64,000 bases of DNA from positions 31,546,527-31,610,526 of the forward strand of contig NC_030384.2 of NCBI RefSeq assembly GCF_001625215.2. The letters are read 5' to 3'. This document shows positions 44,749-59,260 of this stretch, in pieces; the stretch's first letter is position 1, and each line of letters opens with the position of its first letter. The position numbers were made by a program, and so were the translations under genes. Under the pieces are notes generated by a model. The model was not told the origin of the DNA. It saw nothing but the letters and a program-made list of their open reading frames with translations, and did not search any database. The stretch is from Daucus carota subsp. sativus (Eukaryota; Streptophyta; Magnoliopsida; Apiales; Apiaceae).

Positions 44749-44820
44749 TGCCCTCACGCAGGATCGAACTACGGACCTCCAGTTTACAAGACTGGCGCTC
44801 TACCACTGAGCTATAAGGGC
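44749..44820 (-). tRNA. tRNA-Thr (anticodon UGU)
   Basis: The minus strand from 44820 to 44749 folds as a 72-nt cloverleaf. The acceptor arm GCCCTTA pairs with TGAGGGC (one wobble), then D arm GCTC...GAGC, anticodon arm CCAGT-CTTGTAA-ACTGG with anticodon TGT, and T arm with GTTCGATCC (B box). The A box is TAGCTCAGTGG. The discriminator base is A. It has no intron, and a TTTT Pol III terminator follows a few bases downstream. The sequence is unlike plastid trnT, so this is a nuclear gene and not an organelle insertion. Confidence 0.93.
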
Positions 44821-45439
44821 CAATTTGTAGTTAAAAGTAGAGACCATATTCTCGAATCTATTTAAAATTGCAGGTAGAGTTGATCCCTCTGTCCCTCCGG
44901 GAAGACGGGGACGCGGCATAGAGTTTAATACTCCAATAAAGTGTAATTGTGCAATTTGTATTTAAATTTTTTTTTTCTGAATTAAAATTTGGATGTTAAA
45001 TTTTTATTCAGAAAAAAAATCTCAAACAAAAGTTGCGGAACCATATTTTATAAGAGCATTGAAATACATTTGCTCAAAAGAAACATATAGAATTAAATTA
45101 CGCGGAGGGAGCATGCAACAGTTTATTCGTGCACAAAAGCAGATAAACCACCGTGGTAGAGATGGCTGCTCTTGAACTACAAAAATAAAATTATCACAAC
45201 AAAAAGCCTTTGTTTATTTATGTCTCCTATAAATACTGTATTATCACATTATTCTTGCTTCTCAGAAGCAACACACAGTAACAAAGCTCCACAATCTATG
45301 TCACACTCCAGACAGTAGAACAGACTAGTACTGCCACAAACAAACACACAAAACAAAAATTGAGGAAAATAAACCATATCACATATTATGGTCTCTGTTT
45401 TTTTATCAGTATGTAGCCATGCACTCGAACCTTGTTGCT
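44821..45439. other. Intergenic and 3' flank of the SEO gene
   Basis: The left part is upstream of the tRNA gene. The right ~200 bases are likely the 3' UTR of the minus-strand SEO gene. No other gene is seen. Confidence 0.45.
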
Positions 45440-48400
45440 TCAATAAGGTAGTAATAGAGCATTCACATCATGGCAACAGAGGAAAGTGCTATACTTCTCC
45501 ATATGGCCAAGGCATTCCGGGCATGTCATTGCATCAGGAATTCTTCCTGCAGTTGTCAAGAACTCGAATCTGCAACACGGCATGTTAGCAACATGAAGCT
45601 TGTCATGGTATTCCTTAAAGGCCACATCAAAGCCTCTAAGTGGAACATTTTCTTTCCAGGAATCGTATTCGCTGAAAGCGCTTAAAACTGTTTGAGCATG
45701 TCCACTAGCTACTATATCTGAGCCTTTGCATAATAATGCCCAACTTCCACTCTTGTCATAACTCAGCAGTTTCTTGATTTCTTTCATTAGTGGATCAAGC
45801 TGGTCATCTGTTTTCTTCACTTGGATCTTTGAAAACAACATGCTCTCGAGTCTTGCCCAGAAGAACCATATCATAGTGGGGTCTTGCCAGCAGTAGCTAA
45901 GCTTCTCCACAGTGATGGTTGCCATTGATTTTCGAACCATTTCTCTTTTTGTGCTCTTTCCTACATAGGCCATCTCGAGTTGGACTCCTGCAGCTTGTGC
46001 CACAGCCCTTGCGGTGTTTGTGAATCTTCGGATCCATTCAATGTCCTCTCCTCCATATAGAATTATGAATTTGCCCTCATTTACCTGAATGACTCAAATA
46101 TGACTTTTTTTAAAACTTGTAGCTTAAAAGTTTGCAAGTAGGGGTGAAAAACAATTTAAAAGTTAAAACTCACCCAGTTATTGTAAATGACTGGATCCAT
46201 GCCACTCACAAGCAATTCAAGCCTCCAAGTCTCACCCCTCCAGAGACTTTCTTCTCTGGAGCTAGTGAAAGGAAATGCTGCAGTCCCCCATATCCATATC
46301 ATGTGAAGCGAATTACGGCTCAGTTCCTTTCCTTGAGGATCTAGCACCACCAGTATAGGCCTCCTCCTGAAGTGCCACCGCTCCTTCACCAACCTAACCA
46401 CTGCCTGATCAATGATTGACGGATGGTACACAGAGTACCATGGCATGGTCGATGTAAGCTCATCAAAACGCTTCTGCATAGGGTCAGTCCAGTGCTGCCT
46501 AAATATGGCAGAAGAGCTTTTAGGATCCATCATGTTTTTTGATGGAAACTGAGACATCGTCTTTGAATTACTTGAGTGCAGGCTGTGATCTTCTGGCAGA
46601 GTACTAGTATGCTTTTGCATTCTGTAGTTGAGAACGTGAGAAAGATCCACAATCGGAATCCAGACTAACTCATAAAGGCTTTCCATTTTTGTTCCATGCA
46701 TCCTGGACTCGCTATAAATCTGTTCCAGAATCGAGAGCTCATCTGCAGATATGTCTAGTCCAGATATGAGTAGCAAAACATTTTTCCTCCTGAGCACATC
46801 CAGGTGAACCTGCATAAGCAAATATTTTCCATACATTTATGAAGTAAATAGCATAAACCGATTAATCTGCATTATCTGTAATCATTTTGTTGATTGCATA
46901 CCCTTCTCTTTGAAGAACCTTCAACGAGTGGCTGTATATCATCCCTGGGGTAAATCAGTGACCTGAGAACTTTCATATTGTCGACGTGATTCATGTCAAA
47001 CAAATGCCTCAATGACTCATAGGCCGCAGCTCTCATCTTCTCATCTAAAAACATCAAAACATTAAACATATTGTTAAGTTACCCTTTCACCTAAAACCTC
47101 AAGGTGTTAAGAGAAGGGCTTAATTTGGATCATATTATTTCTTTCCCACGTAGACACATTCATTATCATATGTGCACTGTCAGTAATACACAATGTGTTG
47201 ATTTAGATATATGCGGATCTTGAACTCATATATGAAAACCTATGTGTTGATAGCAGATATCTAAGCTCTTCTTGAAATGCTCATGAATCTGCTTGATCCT
47301 CTGATCCAATGTTGATAGCTCCCATGAAAGCTCTGTCAACATGTACCTAATGAAATAAGTTAAAAAAACAATTAAACAACATGTCATACTCCAAACATGA
47401 AAGATTTAATCATCAAATCACTGCAAACGAACATACTCATGGCCCATGATAGTCAGGTAAGTAATGAAAGTCGCACAAGCAATTAAACTTCTGATGCTCC
47501 AGTAAACAGCAGTAGGAACACTTTCCATGGCTGTGGACAATGGAGGCACATCCTTCGCTATATACATGCTTGGTAATTCTTCCAAAGCAATTATGGCTCT
47601 TGTCAAATCCATGACAGAACCGAGGAGACTGTCAAGTGCATCAAACCGACGTCTAAAAGTCCCTGAGTGCTCCATGATGAGCGGAACCAGCTTAAGTATG
47701 GCCATTGATCTTGCAAGTTGGTTGGATGAGTAAAGCTGAGCAAGCAACCAGAATTCTCCATAGCTAAAAGCAAATGCTGCTAGAACTAGTCCTAGTTTTG
47801 CGTCCCATGGGTAATTTGACACCATTTGTAGTATAGACACTGTGTTCACATGTCCGTCTGAACCACTCAAGCACTTGATTGATATCTGAATATATAGACT
47901 TGAAATGATCACAATCAAATGAAAAATGGTCACTTGACAGAATAACAGAATATAAATTAGCACTTGTTAACTTGATATCATGCCCCTAATTTTACTAAAT
48001 CAGTAAGTAGTATATTTGGTAAAATAAAAGATATATAACTAATAACCTCGCAGGAAATCAGATCAATTAAGCGGGACAGAGTTTCAAGCATGGTGACAGC
48101 ATCAGCTTGGTGCGTTTTCTCATCCATCTGGGAACCCTGCATGTGTGAAGAAAAGGTAAAATCATGTTAGCATTTGACAAATATGTCTGCTTAGTTAATA
48201 CTGAGCATGCAAATTAAGATACAAATTGCTTTACATGTGAATTGGCAGCATCAAGGGGGAGACTCATATTAGAGGAGGCCATAATATCCTCCACAATAAG
48301 GAACAGTGGTTTGACATTAATAGCTCGGCCATCAGGAGTGTGAGTATCGTATACTTGCCTCATCATCACATTGTCGTCCAGAGACATGAACATGCTACGA

Positions 48401-48621
48401 CCACCTTTGATCAGATTTTGCATATTCAACATCGCATTCAAAGGATGCCGACCAATTACAGCATTTCCAGCCACAGCATTCCCTGGATACATATTGACCA
48501 TAGCATTGCTATTCTGCTGCTGAGAATTGGCCATAGCATTAGCCGCAGCCTGCAAGTTGGCCATACAATTCCCCTGCTGCATTGTATCAATCTGTTGCTG
48601 AACCGAAGACATGGCATTCAT
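45440..48621 (-). CDS. Sieve element occlusion (SEO) P-protein, 818 aa
   Basis: Seven exons: 48621-48235, 48136-48047, 47885-47437, 47346-47240, 47044-46902, 46809-46174 and 46084-45440, in consistent phase with consensus splice sites. SEO proteins form the filamentous P-protein (forisomes in legumes) that plugs sieve tubes after wounding. Family hallmarks seen: WDAKLGLVLAAFAFSYGEFW, TFRRRFDALDSLL, CYQHIDEKMRAAAYESLRHL, RRKNVLLLISGLDIS, YVGKSTKREMVRK and the C-terminal FEFLTTAGRIPDAMTCPECL. An unusual feature is the first ~75 residues, a low-complexity stretch rich in Met, Asn, Gln and Ala (QQQIDTMQQGNCMANLQAAA). Family length and the C-terminal cysteines are normal, so the gene is probably functional. 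TATATAAATAG at about 48669-48680 is the likely TATA box, 50 bp upstream. Confidence 0.94.
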
Positions 48622-48667
48622 TGGCTACTGATATATCTTGGTACGTAGTACAAGGAAGGCGAGTATG

Positions 48668-48681
48668 CTATTTATATACAA
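48668..48681 (-). promoter_or_regulatory. TATA box of the SEO gene
   Basis: The minus strand reads GTATATAAATAGC about 50 bp upstream of the start codon, a strong plant TATA consensus. Confidence 0.65.
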
Positions 48682-49477
48682 TATGGCGTTTACATGGCTC
48701 TGAGATGGGAATAAAGGCGCGAATTCCTTCCTTGTGATCAAATTCAGATCTTATGTAACGTTAATTTGAAGCAGAGTCTAGAGCAGTAAAAACACAGATT
48801 CAGAAAAAGCCTCGACATTCTACAAGAGAGGCATGATTTAATAGTACTAATAAGTTTGAAATGATCCTCTAAAGTGAAGTGTGGTGAATTAACTAATGAA
48901 GAAGCGTTTAGGTAAGAATTATTGTAGCTGCTTTAACTTTGTTTTGGAGAGATTTACGCTGCTTTAGCTTCATATTATAGTTTTGTTTGTCTTCTTTATC
49001 GTACCTGCTTGTTTGCGTGCAGAACATAGTCATACACGATTCTGTATCGCAGCTTCTGTAACTTGGGAGGGTCGGGTATAGGTAATGTTTCTCTGTTTTC
49101 AGATTAATGATTAATGCACCTGAGTAAAGTTTTCACCTCACTTGTGATTTCATTTTGTAACCATCTAAAAAGAAATACTCAAGCTTTTCATAATAATTTT
49201 GCATTCCTCTTGGAACACTAGGTTCTAATTCTATGACAGGGCAGTAATATTGATCCGATTTGTAGAAGGCTCAAGGATTTGTGAAGTGTTTGAAAATCAG
49301 CTTTATTCATTCATTATGTCCTGGGACGGACGCCAATTAACTTCCAAACACCACACGGAAAGTACTACTTTATTTCACTTGCTCTCTCTTATCTATACTT
49401 CCTACGGTACCATGTTGGACATGCTATTTTCTTACGTTTAATGACCAGCAAGTGGGGAACGCGTAGGAATTGCAGAA
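48682..49477. other. Upstream region of the SEO gene, no other gene seen
   Basis: Promoter-proximal and intergenic DNA. The open frames are short and match nothing. It ends at the Stowaway element. Confidence 0.45.
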
Positions 49478-49739
49478 TACTCCCTCCATCCCATTTTAAG
49501 TGCGCTGTTTGATTTTTGAATGGTCAAATTGACCAAATTTTGACTGAGATTTACACATATAATATAATTTTTAAAAGTAAAAAAAATTATGTCATTATAA
49601 AGTACATACAATATACTATAAAATGTAATTTTTAGTATTTTAAAATAATAACGAATTCGTTCTTTATGCTTGGTCAAAAATTGGTCAATTTGACCGTTGA
49701 AAGTCAAAACATTACACTTAAAATGGGATGGAGGGAGTA
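49478..49739. mobile_element. Stowaway MITE
   Basis: The element 49480-49737 (258 bp) has terminal repeats CTCCCTCCATCCCATTTTAA and their complement, with TA on each side. Its inner GGTCAAATTGACC-like motifs match the copy at 44324. Confidence 0.9.
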
Positions 49740-49994
49740 TTAGTTAGATAATTTCATTAATACAATATCTTTTTGGAGGTATTCAAAATCAAATATGTGA
49801 AGACACGTCTCAAATAAGATAATATCATATTATTCTAAAGTTAAACTCGTCTAGTTGTTCCCATAAGTGATATCAGAGCGAGATTATGACGGTAGGTATA
49901 TGTCACGGGAGTTCTTGTTGGTATGTCTATAGGCATGTATTTTACGAAAAGGCATGCCCAAATGGCAATGCCATTTTCCATATAAACTGTTGCA

Positions 49995-50393
49995 TTAGAG
50001 CATCTCAACCATGAAGACCCCTTGGCTAAAAGATGAGTTGTCATGCCAAAAATAAAAAATTTAGCCAACCACTTCAAAAGTTCACACTCCAACCATAGTG
50101 ACCTGTTGTCTATAAATTTAGCCAACCTCCTATGGATGGCTAAATTTGTCGAACCTCTACAGACCTGTAAGAAATCTGTAGGGTGATTACACATCATTTA
50201 TTACCATATTAAACTGATATATTCTATTTATAACAATCTAAACATTAATAACATGCTATTTTCAAATTATAGCCATCCAATATAGCCAATACCATCGAAG
50301 CACAATGTCTTACAGATTCAACAAATTTTACATAATACGCTACAAGTCCAATTTAACCAACGATTATAGCCAACGTCATTGGAGATGCTCTTA
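49995..50393. mobile_element. Harbinger-like MITE with TTA duplication
   Basis: The element 49998-50390 (393 bp) begins GAGCATCTCAACC and ends GGAGATGCTC, flanked by TTA on both sides, as in PIF/Harbinger elements. It shares most of its length with 39895-40274 (CCTCCTATGGATGGCTAAAT, TCTGTAAGAAATCTGTAG). No coding sequence. Confidence 0.8.
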
Positions 50394-51182
50394 GCATTGC
50401 TACTGCGCTTATTAATATTGGGCTGATAACTTAATTATACTTAGGAATTGGGCTTGAGCTATAGTTGGTTATAGCTTGTAATTATGTGAAGATAATATAA
50501 CTATCCTGGATTATATTTTAAAATCTAAATATCTATAAGATATAATATTAACATAAAATTTATTTTTTATGATATAAATATAACATAAAAAATTAATAAA
50601 AAAGCATGCCAAGTAGATAAAAGGCATGCCATAATTTAATATTAGTTAGTGGAACAAGAGGAAGACAGATTTGAGGTCTTGGATCTAAAACAGGGAAAGA
50701 GAATTCATCTGTTTTAAAGTGAAGTGTAATTGTGAACATGAAATTAACATCAACAGCTACAAATTACAATCCCCTACACTATGAATTAGGGCTACCTGCC
50801 ATATACTCCTGCAATTTTTACTTTTAGCACTCATTCAAGGAAAGGACAATGTAACACTAGTTTTAACACATAAACAGCTATCAACTCCAGCGATCTACAC
50901 GAAAAGAGTGAAGTACGCAAGTAATATTAACTTGCAAGTTATAGGCAATGATCTACAGCGAGCCATTGTCTTGAAGATGACAGGGTGGCATGGTATGAAG
51001 GATTAAGGATATAGAGGAAGTATGTATCATTGATCAACACGTTCTAGTCTACATATACAGGATAACAGGGACAGTAACTGATCTTTTGAGTTCTAAACTC
51101 CACTTGCTTCATAACATTATATCACAAGATAAGCAACTATAGAATCAAACTAGAGATATATTCAAAAGGTTGTCACATCATC
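50394..51182. other. Intergenic and 3' UTR of the RABB1 gene
   Basis: No gene is seen. The right ~400 bases probably hold the 3' UTR of the minus-strand Rab gene. Confidence 0.45.
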
Positions 51183-53491
<2,309 letters not shown>

Positions 53492-53863
53492 GTTGGGACT
53501 AGTACGACGTCGTTGAGGGGACGGTGAAGGGTTGTGCTTGGAGGTTCCGGTGGATTTGGTTGGCGTGCGATGTTAAAATTGTGTGCAGGCTAAGTAAAGA
53601 GGAACTTGTATTGGATTTTACTACAACTTATATAGCGGATGCGCAACAAAGGATTGTATTAATCAATTTAAAAGAAATGGAGATTCTCGTACAGGATGTC
53701 TTTGGAATTTCAATTGCACACATCACGCAGTCAAGCAATGTATATCTACAATTCTATCTTTTTTTTTCATATTTTTTTCAATATATGTCGATGCTCCCTC
53801 GAAAATAAATTTTAACAACTTATATGATGCACAATATTTAATTATTTACCCTACTATTTTTTT
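53492..53863. other. Upstream region of the RABB1 gene
   Basis: GC-richer 5' leader side of the Rab gene for about 60 bp, then AT-rich DNA. A 94-codon plus frame (53524-53808) is not supported as a gene. Confidence 0.4.
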
Positions 53864-54545
53864 TATAAACGAATTAATTCAATAATAAAAAATCATACAG
53901 CATCTACATAAATAGTCGTGTCGAACAAATAAAATACAAAAACAATCACTGATTAATTCATTCTTTTTGGAGATAAAATCACATGATCTGTTGAAAATGA
54001 TATATACACATACTTCACCACTTTCGCTTCCGTCACAACCAGTTTGAGCTATCGACTGGGAATGCAATCCCCTGACAATTTCTATTACTAAATCAAGCAC
54101 CATACTCACACAAACGGTGAGAAAATAACAAACTCACACAAAACGGTGAGACTATCAAAAAAGCAAAACCAAACGTGACGTAACAACCAAATGCGTAAAT
54201 GAAATATTAGCTAAATCAAGGCAATCCTTAGATCCGGGGAACAAATCCACAAAAACAAGATAACTCGGACCACTTTCGAGGATAAAAGCATTGGGAAGAA
54301 CGAGAAATCCGTTGCTCCGTAGAATTGAGATCTAATAAAAAGAAAGCCGAATCGGAAAAGGCTTTGAATCCTTGGATCGAAAAAACAAGTTAATGTGAAA
54401 AAAGTTTTATTGAGTAAAGGAAGGAAAAAAAAAAAAGGAAATAAAAAGTTTCGAGGCTTTCCATCGGTGGGGATCCGGTGAAAGCCCCTGCCGCCGCTAA
54501 GCAAGAGAAAACGATGGACGAGAGAAAATTTTAGAAGTACGTCAA
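53864..54545 (-). mobile_element. Non-LTR retroposed copy related to 12959-13573
   Basis: A T-run at about 53857-53864 is the likely poly(A) tail of a minus-strand copy. It shares the layout of the 12959 insert: a GAGCTATC...GCAATCCC motif in the middle and, near the 5' end on the minus strand, a hairpin-like GGGGCTTTCACCGG...CGATGGAAAGCC next to a CT-rich leader. No target duplication was found. The frame 54504-54211 is not recognisable. Confidence 0.5.
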
Positions 54546-54796
54546 TTAGATTATTATGTGAATTTTAAGAGGATAGTTGAAATTTTTTAATTTTTAGAAA
54601 AATGTCATATATGTGATTATGTTGATTTTTACACAAAAATACATTTAGATGTCTGTATTCGAAAGTCATTTCTATCAAAATTGTAAAGGAATGAACTTGA
54701 AATGTATTTGAGACGCGAACACGACACGTCACGGCAAGGCAGAATTCGAACCGCTCGTTTGACTAACACTATATACATTCCGATTATAAATCATAA

Positions 54797-54826
54797 CTAG
54801 CGTAAAAGCCCGTGCAAGGCACGGGC
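54797..54826 (-). mobile_element. Helitron 3' terminus (element extends to the right)
   Basis: On the minus strand the sequence reads a hairpin GCCCGTGC-CTT-GCACGGGC (54826-54808; perfect 8-bp stem), then TTTTACG and CTAG (54800-54797) followed by T. This is a textbook plant Helitron 3' end, so the element occupies DNA to the right. A weak 5' candidate, A|TCTATAACATAAAAGTC on the minus strand, starts at 59569, just left of the LTR at 59592. If right, the element would be about 4.8 kb and would contain the gene fragments below. Confidence 0.7.
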
Positions 54827-56849
54827 CTATTATATAACTAACATATACTTTCGAGTTTCAAATATCAATATTTTACGATTTAGCACGTGTTTATTAAAAA
54901 AATTCAGCAATTTCTTGTCTTTATTTTATAGTATGCCTGTGTCAGAAAGCGCTGCTAACCATCCAAATACGTCTCCATGTAAAGACAGAACTTTCTTCGG
55001 GTTTTTTTCAAGTTAAAATCTGACGTAAAAGTGAAGGCAACAACATAATTTCGAATAAGTCCACACATTTTGTGGTTACCCAGATTGAGTTTAAACACAA
55101 ACTCCTTCCCTTCCTGTAAATGTTCAAGCATAGAATAAGAAGATAGACTCATCCCTTTGAGAGTTTCTTTTGACTGGCGCATTATGTAAACATTCAATAT
55201 ACGATTTGAACACAAGCAAGTTGAAGGAGACGCCCTTGTCTTGCACATCGAGATCCAAAACCCTGAGACATAATATAGTTTAAAAATTAAATCTGAATGA
55301 GTAGAAGTGAAGATCATATATATGGTGAAAAATAACAATCAAGGGAGTCAAACAATGCAAGTGCAAGTCCCAATAGGTCGAAAATTTCACCGACTTGAAT
55401 GCATATTATTCAAATCAGCCCCGTAGATTTTTTTTAAATGGAAAAATCATGGACATATCGTGCTTATATCGTTTTATAGGTCTTAGTATCAGAAAAATAG
55501 GAATACTAATAATTAGGAAAGCATGAGCAATTGTGAGTTATTTGAGTAGAACTCTTATCTTAATTAAACCCTTTAACCACATAAAACTTAAGCTATAACA
55601 TAACAAAGGAGGTCGTTGAAATTTTTAGGTAAGTAAGATGAAGGCATAGCCATAAACGGCTAAATCATAGTCTAGAGAAGAATCTGCTGAAGTAAAGTTG
55701 AAACTTCGGTAAAAGCAATATAAATTTGAAGTAAAAGTTATAAGTAGTCTACAATAAACACTTACAAGTCAGTTAATATTTTGACATTCAATTTTCTACA
55801 ACCACTTGAGTCTGTTTGAACACAATTTATCCCACAAAATATGTTGGAGCATAAAGCAAAAATGTAGTATTTTTTAGAATTTGTAAGTGGGCAGTCTTGT
55901 CCTGTAATACATACCTGACATGATGGTATGGATGTGTATCTTTTTGAAAATATAGTTTTTAGCTCACATAATTCCCCAACTTTTAATCACAGTGTGTAGC
56001 AACAACGGAAGTTAGTGGGTCAATAGTTTGATTTTAAATTATGGGAGCAGTTCTGAGCCTCTCATTTCATTATTCATCCCCCATTCTAATCTTTTCTGCT
56101 TCTATTATACCTTGAGATTAACCATTCTCAATTCCCTGATAGGACTCTTCTTTAAGGACCTTAAACACTGGTATCATATTGACTAATTAACTAATGATTT
56201 CTTGCCATGTTCACCTTTAAAACCATGTTATGCATCAAACAATCGGAATAAACCACAAATTCGAGCTGTGTGCCTAAATTTTCTAGTCAAATAGATAACT
56301 TTGTCTAACTGCCATTGTATACAATCTCACTTTAAATTTTGGTATCACAGAATAACTGTCATCAAGAGTAAAGAAGGAATTCTTGCAGTTCTAACTATTC
56401 TTCTAATTTGAGTCTTTCATTCGATGAGAGATTAAGGTGACATACTTGATGCATATAGAATATAATAATAATTATTGTATACTTTTATTCACAAAAAAGA
56501 GAGTAAAAATAATAATTTCAAACAGACAGTCAATAATGTCTAAAAAACTCAAACGACCTATGAAAAAAACGGGGAGTACCCTGTCTACATTATTTTTCAC
56601 AGAAGTCTCAAGTTCATTTAAGCTGATCTATGTATAAATTGTTACAGTATAGTAATAAGCTAACCGTTTTTGCTTTGGAGAAGTTAAAACAGAACATTAA
56701 TGCATCGGAGATATGTTTAAGTGTAAGAACGTTTTTGGCCAAAGTGAAGGTCAATCTAACAATAACCCAAATGACAAATAAATAATTGCATTCGCAAATG
56801 CACATAATAAACAATGACATAAATAGTAATCATTTCTAAAATTATCAAC
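54827..56849. other. Interior of the putative Helitron, unassigned
   Basis: Mostly AT-rich. A minus-strand segment at about 55265-54955 has protein-like sequence (EGKEFVFKLNLGNHKMCGLI in one frame, VLDLDVQDKGVSFNLLVFKS in another) with an AG acceptor-like start. It could be a further captured exon with a frame change. I cannot name its source. Confidence 0.35.
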
Positions 56850-57122
56850 CTGGCCTCAAAAATATGTCGGCATCAGCTTTGACATAGAATTCAGAATCAT
56901 AAAGTGCACATGCTTTTATGAGTATCAGATTATGTATCCAACTCACCGAGATGAAATTAATGCAAGGACGAATTTATATGGGACTTACTGTACTCCTCTT
57001 TGATATCCAAGAGCATGAAGTCATCAAATTTTGCCACCTCCTTCACGAGTTCTGACACTTTTGCTTTATCTCCTGTTCTACTGATAATAAATATGATGAC
57101 CAAGCCAGTGGCTTCTTCCAAG
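56850..57122 (-). pseudogene. Fragment of a GT31 beta-1,3-galactosyltransferase (B3GALT12-like)
   Basis: Two exon pieces: 57122-56989 (LEEATGLVIIFIISRTGDKA, then KEVAKFDDFMLLDIKEEY, ending at a GTAAGT donor) and 56941-56850 (CALYDSEFYVKADADIFLRP, ending at a GT donor). They match consecutive parts of plant B3GALT12-type enzymes, Golgi glycosyltransferases. KADAD replaces the usual KADDD around the metal-binding DxD motif. The segment that should read LPYKTLAFFKAA at the start of the second piece is scrambled (WIHNLILIKA) and out of phase with the first piece. No N-terminal half, membrane anchor or C-terminal part is found nearby. This is a gene fragment, probably carried by the Helitron. Confidence 0.75.
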
Positions 57123-58272
57123 CTGCCAAATCCATTTATAGAAGATGATCATCAAACATACAATAGTGTAAAAAAGAGTGCGCAAAGGAAAAAAATGCTG
57201 ATTCTTAGTTGCCTTGAGAATGAGTAAAGAGAAAACTAAGGGATAAAACTCAATATTCTCTGCTTTACTGATCAAATATTTGTAGGACTTATAATGAGCT
57301 CGTATTTAATGATCTGATATCACTTAATAATGGAACAAAACATAGTTCACTAACAAATTATCCATTAGATAAAATAAAAAAAGATGCACACAAATGTGAA
57401 AATATAGTGCATATTTATAATTGAACTTGCAAGTTTTACATACACATTCGACATTTATAAATTTTTTTCCGCGAAACTTCAGCTCATAATTCACAAAAGA
57501 ACTCATAAAATCATGTCATCAAAATCTTAAGTTCAAAACTATCCAGCAATAATCAGCTTAACACTCTAATTTTTTTTTAAAAAAAAAACTGCTAGTCATA
57601 TCCATTGTATCTTCACAGTAATGAACAGACAGACAGAAATTAAGTTGATGAGAATGCCTTTTTATTTTAGCATGAGACAGGCCGTCAAAATGAACACGTA
57701 AGTACACGATTTAAGTAGTCCGAAAAGATATTTATATAAATAATCAAATGCTATTGTTTCCAAAATATCCTCGAAGATAGCTGCATGAAAATATAAAGGC
57801 TTAGAATGGTTTTAGTCACAACTATGTTGTCTGCCATCATTCTTTTGCATGTAGGCATAAATCACGAGATGGCCTAAAGCAGCATGAAAAAAAACCCAAA
57901 TCCCCTCTTCTACAAACAGACAATTATAATTTAATAATTAGTGAATTACTAACATGTTCTTTGTTATTTATTACACAAGTGACAAGAAGCCTACTTTGCT
58001 CAAATAAAAAAACAGCTTTTCTGTATTTTGCTACACTATGCTCCAAGGAAAATCTTGAAGAAATTAGTGAAATGTGAGCCTCAAAAGTCTGAATTTCGTT
58101 TAGTTACGACCACAAAACACTCAATTTACATGACCAAAAGAAATAATATGTTGATAACAGTGACCAGCTATATATAATTATTGCTGAAGATTCACCCTTT
58201 TCTAAATAAACAAAATAAAGATTTTAAAGATTTGATCTTTGAAACAAAGCTGAGAGCAGATGAGAAACACAC
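57123..58272. other. Between gene fragments, no gene seen
   Basis: AT-rich DNA with no recognisable exon. It separates the galactosyltransferase fragment from the NOI-like exons. Confidence 0.45.
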
Positions 58273-59260
58273 CCTTTTGGAATTGGCATAGAGAAGGTCA
58301 GGAAAGATGTTGTAGAGATCTTCATCCACAGCCTTGGGTGCCTTTCTTGGTGGAGGAGCATTAGGCACAGGGCTTGGTGACTCTTTCACATCATGCTCAT
58401 ATTCATATTCACACTCACAAACCACCCACCCTTCCTTTTTGCTGTCTTTCACAAGTGGGTAGCCTCCTTTTACCTGTTCCCCAGATTATTTTTTAACATT
58501 GTGTAGATAGGTTTAACCAAAATTTTGAAAGCAAAAGAAAGAGGCATTTATCAAGAAGAATTCACTCTTCTTGGCAAGTACCCACATGCAACAACTCAAG
58601 AAATGCACATACCTGTTTAAAATTGAAAAAGAAAAAGTTACTTTCAGGCCGTTGGGACTTGTTCAAGTACGATGGCAATCATAACCTGTCTTCCAATTTT
58701 TCCTTCATTTCAGCAGGACACAGCATGCAGCATCCCTGTACCTGTTTTTTATTACTCAAAAATGTATGATTGCTGATAATTATGGAATAAAAAACGCAAT
58801 TTCTGTTCCAAAGATAAAATATACACTGATATTTTTTTTTATAATATTTACAAAAAAAGCGACACTATAATATGTCATACCATTGAGTTAGTGCCCAAGA
58901 TTTTCAGTCTTTGAAAGACTTTTATATTAAACAATATTGTCTGAGGCAGCCCAAGTCATAGGAACTTCTAAATTCCTAAAAGCCAAGATTATAGATGATG
59001 ATTAGAATGCGACAACTAAATGATAAAAAAAAAAATAAGATGTTCGCAATTGTATAAAGACATGCACATAATAAGTAGAAATTTGACACCAGTATTTTGT
59101 AGGTAGAGCACAAGTCACCAGTGACATAGAGATCACGATCTTCAGAGTAGCTGTAACGCAGGAGTCTAGCTTGTCTTGCTGACTCAAAGCACTGTGTAAA
59201 CGGAAGATCATCATTGCAATCCCAGCTCCCAAATACTGGAACATGGCTTTTCTTGAATTC
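58273..59260 (-). pseudogene. RIN4/NOI-like gene exons (partial)
   Basis: Two exon-like pieces: 59260-59090 begins EFKKSHVPVFGSWDCNDDLP, followed by FTQCFESARQARLLRYSYSE and DRDLYVTGDL. 58473-58273 encodes GGYPLVKDSKKEGWVVCECE, then PSPVPNAPPPRKAPKAVDED and LYNIFPDLLYANSKR. VPxFGxWD...PFTxCFExAR is the NOI/AvrRpt2-cleavage domain of the RIN4 family, plasma-membrane-linked regulators of immunity. No convincing first exon or final exon was found, and the VTPAM...PRR stretch expected after GDL is missing, so I treat it as a partial copy. Each piece is open and has good splice sites, so an intact gene with unfound exons remains possible. Between them, 58734-58682 is another exon-like piece (CMLCPAEMKEKLEDR) of unknown origin. 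Confidence 0.6.

Noticed and set aside
44749..44820. Plastid-derived trnT insertion
   Set aside because: The stem sequences differ from plastid trnT-UGU and there is no flanking plastid sequence. It fits a nuclear tRNA gene with Pol III boxes and terminator.
54955..55338. 127-residue gene, possibly Helitron-encoded RPA
   Set aside because: I saw no OB-fold or RPA motif that I could defend, and coherent sequence switches frames. Left as an unassigned segment.
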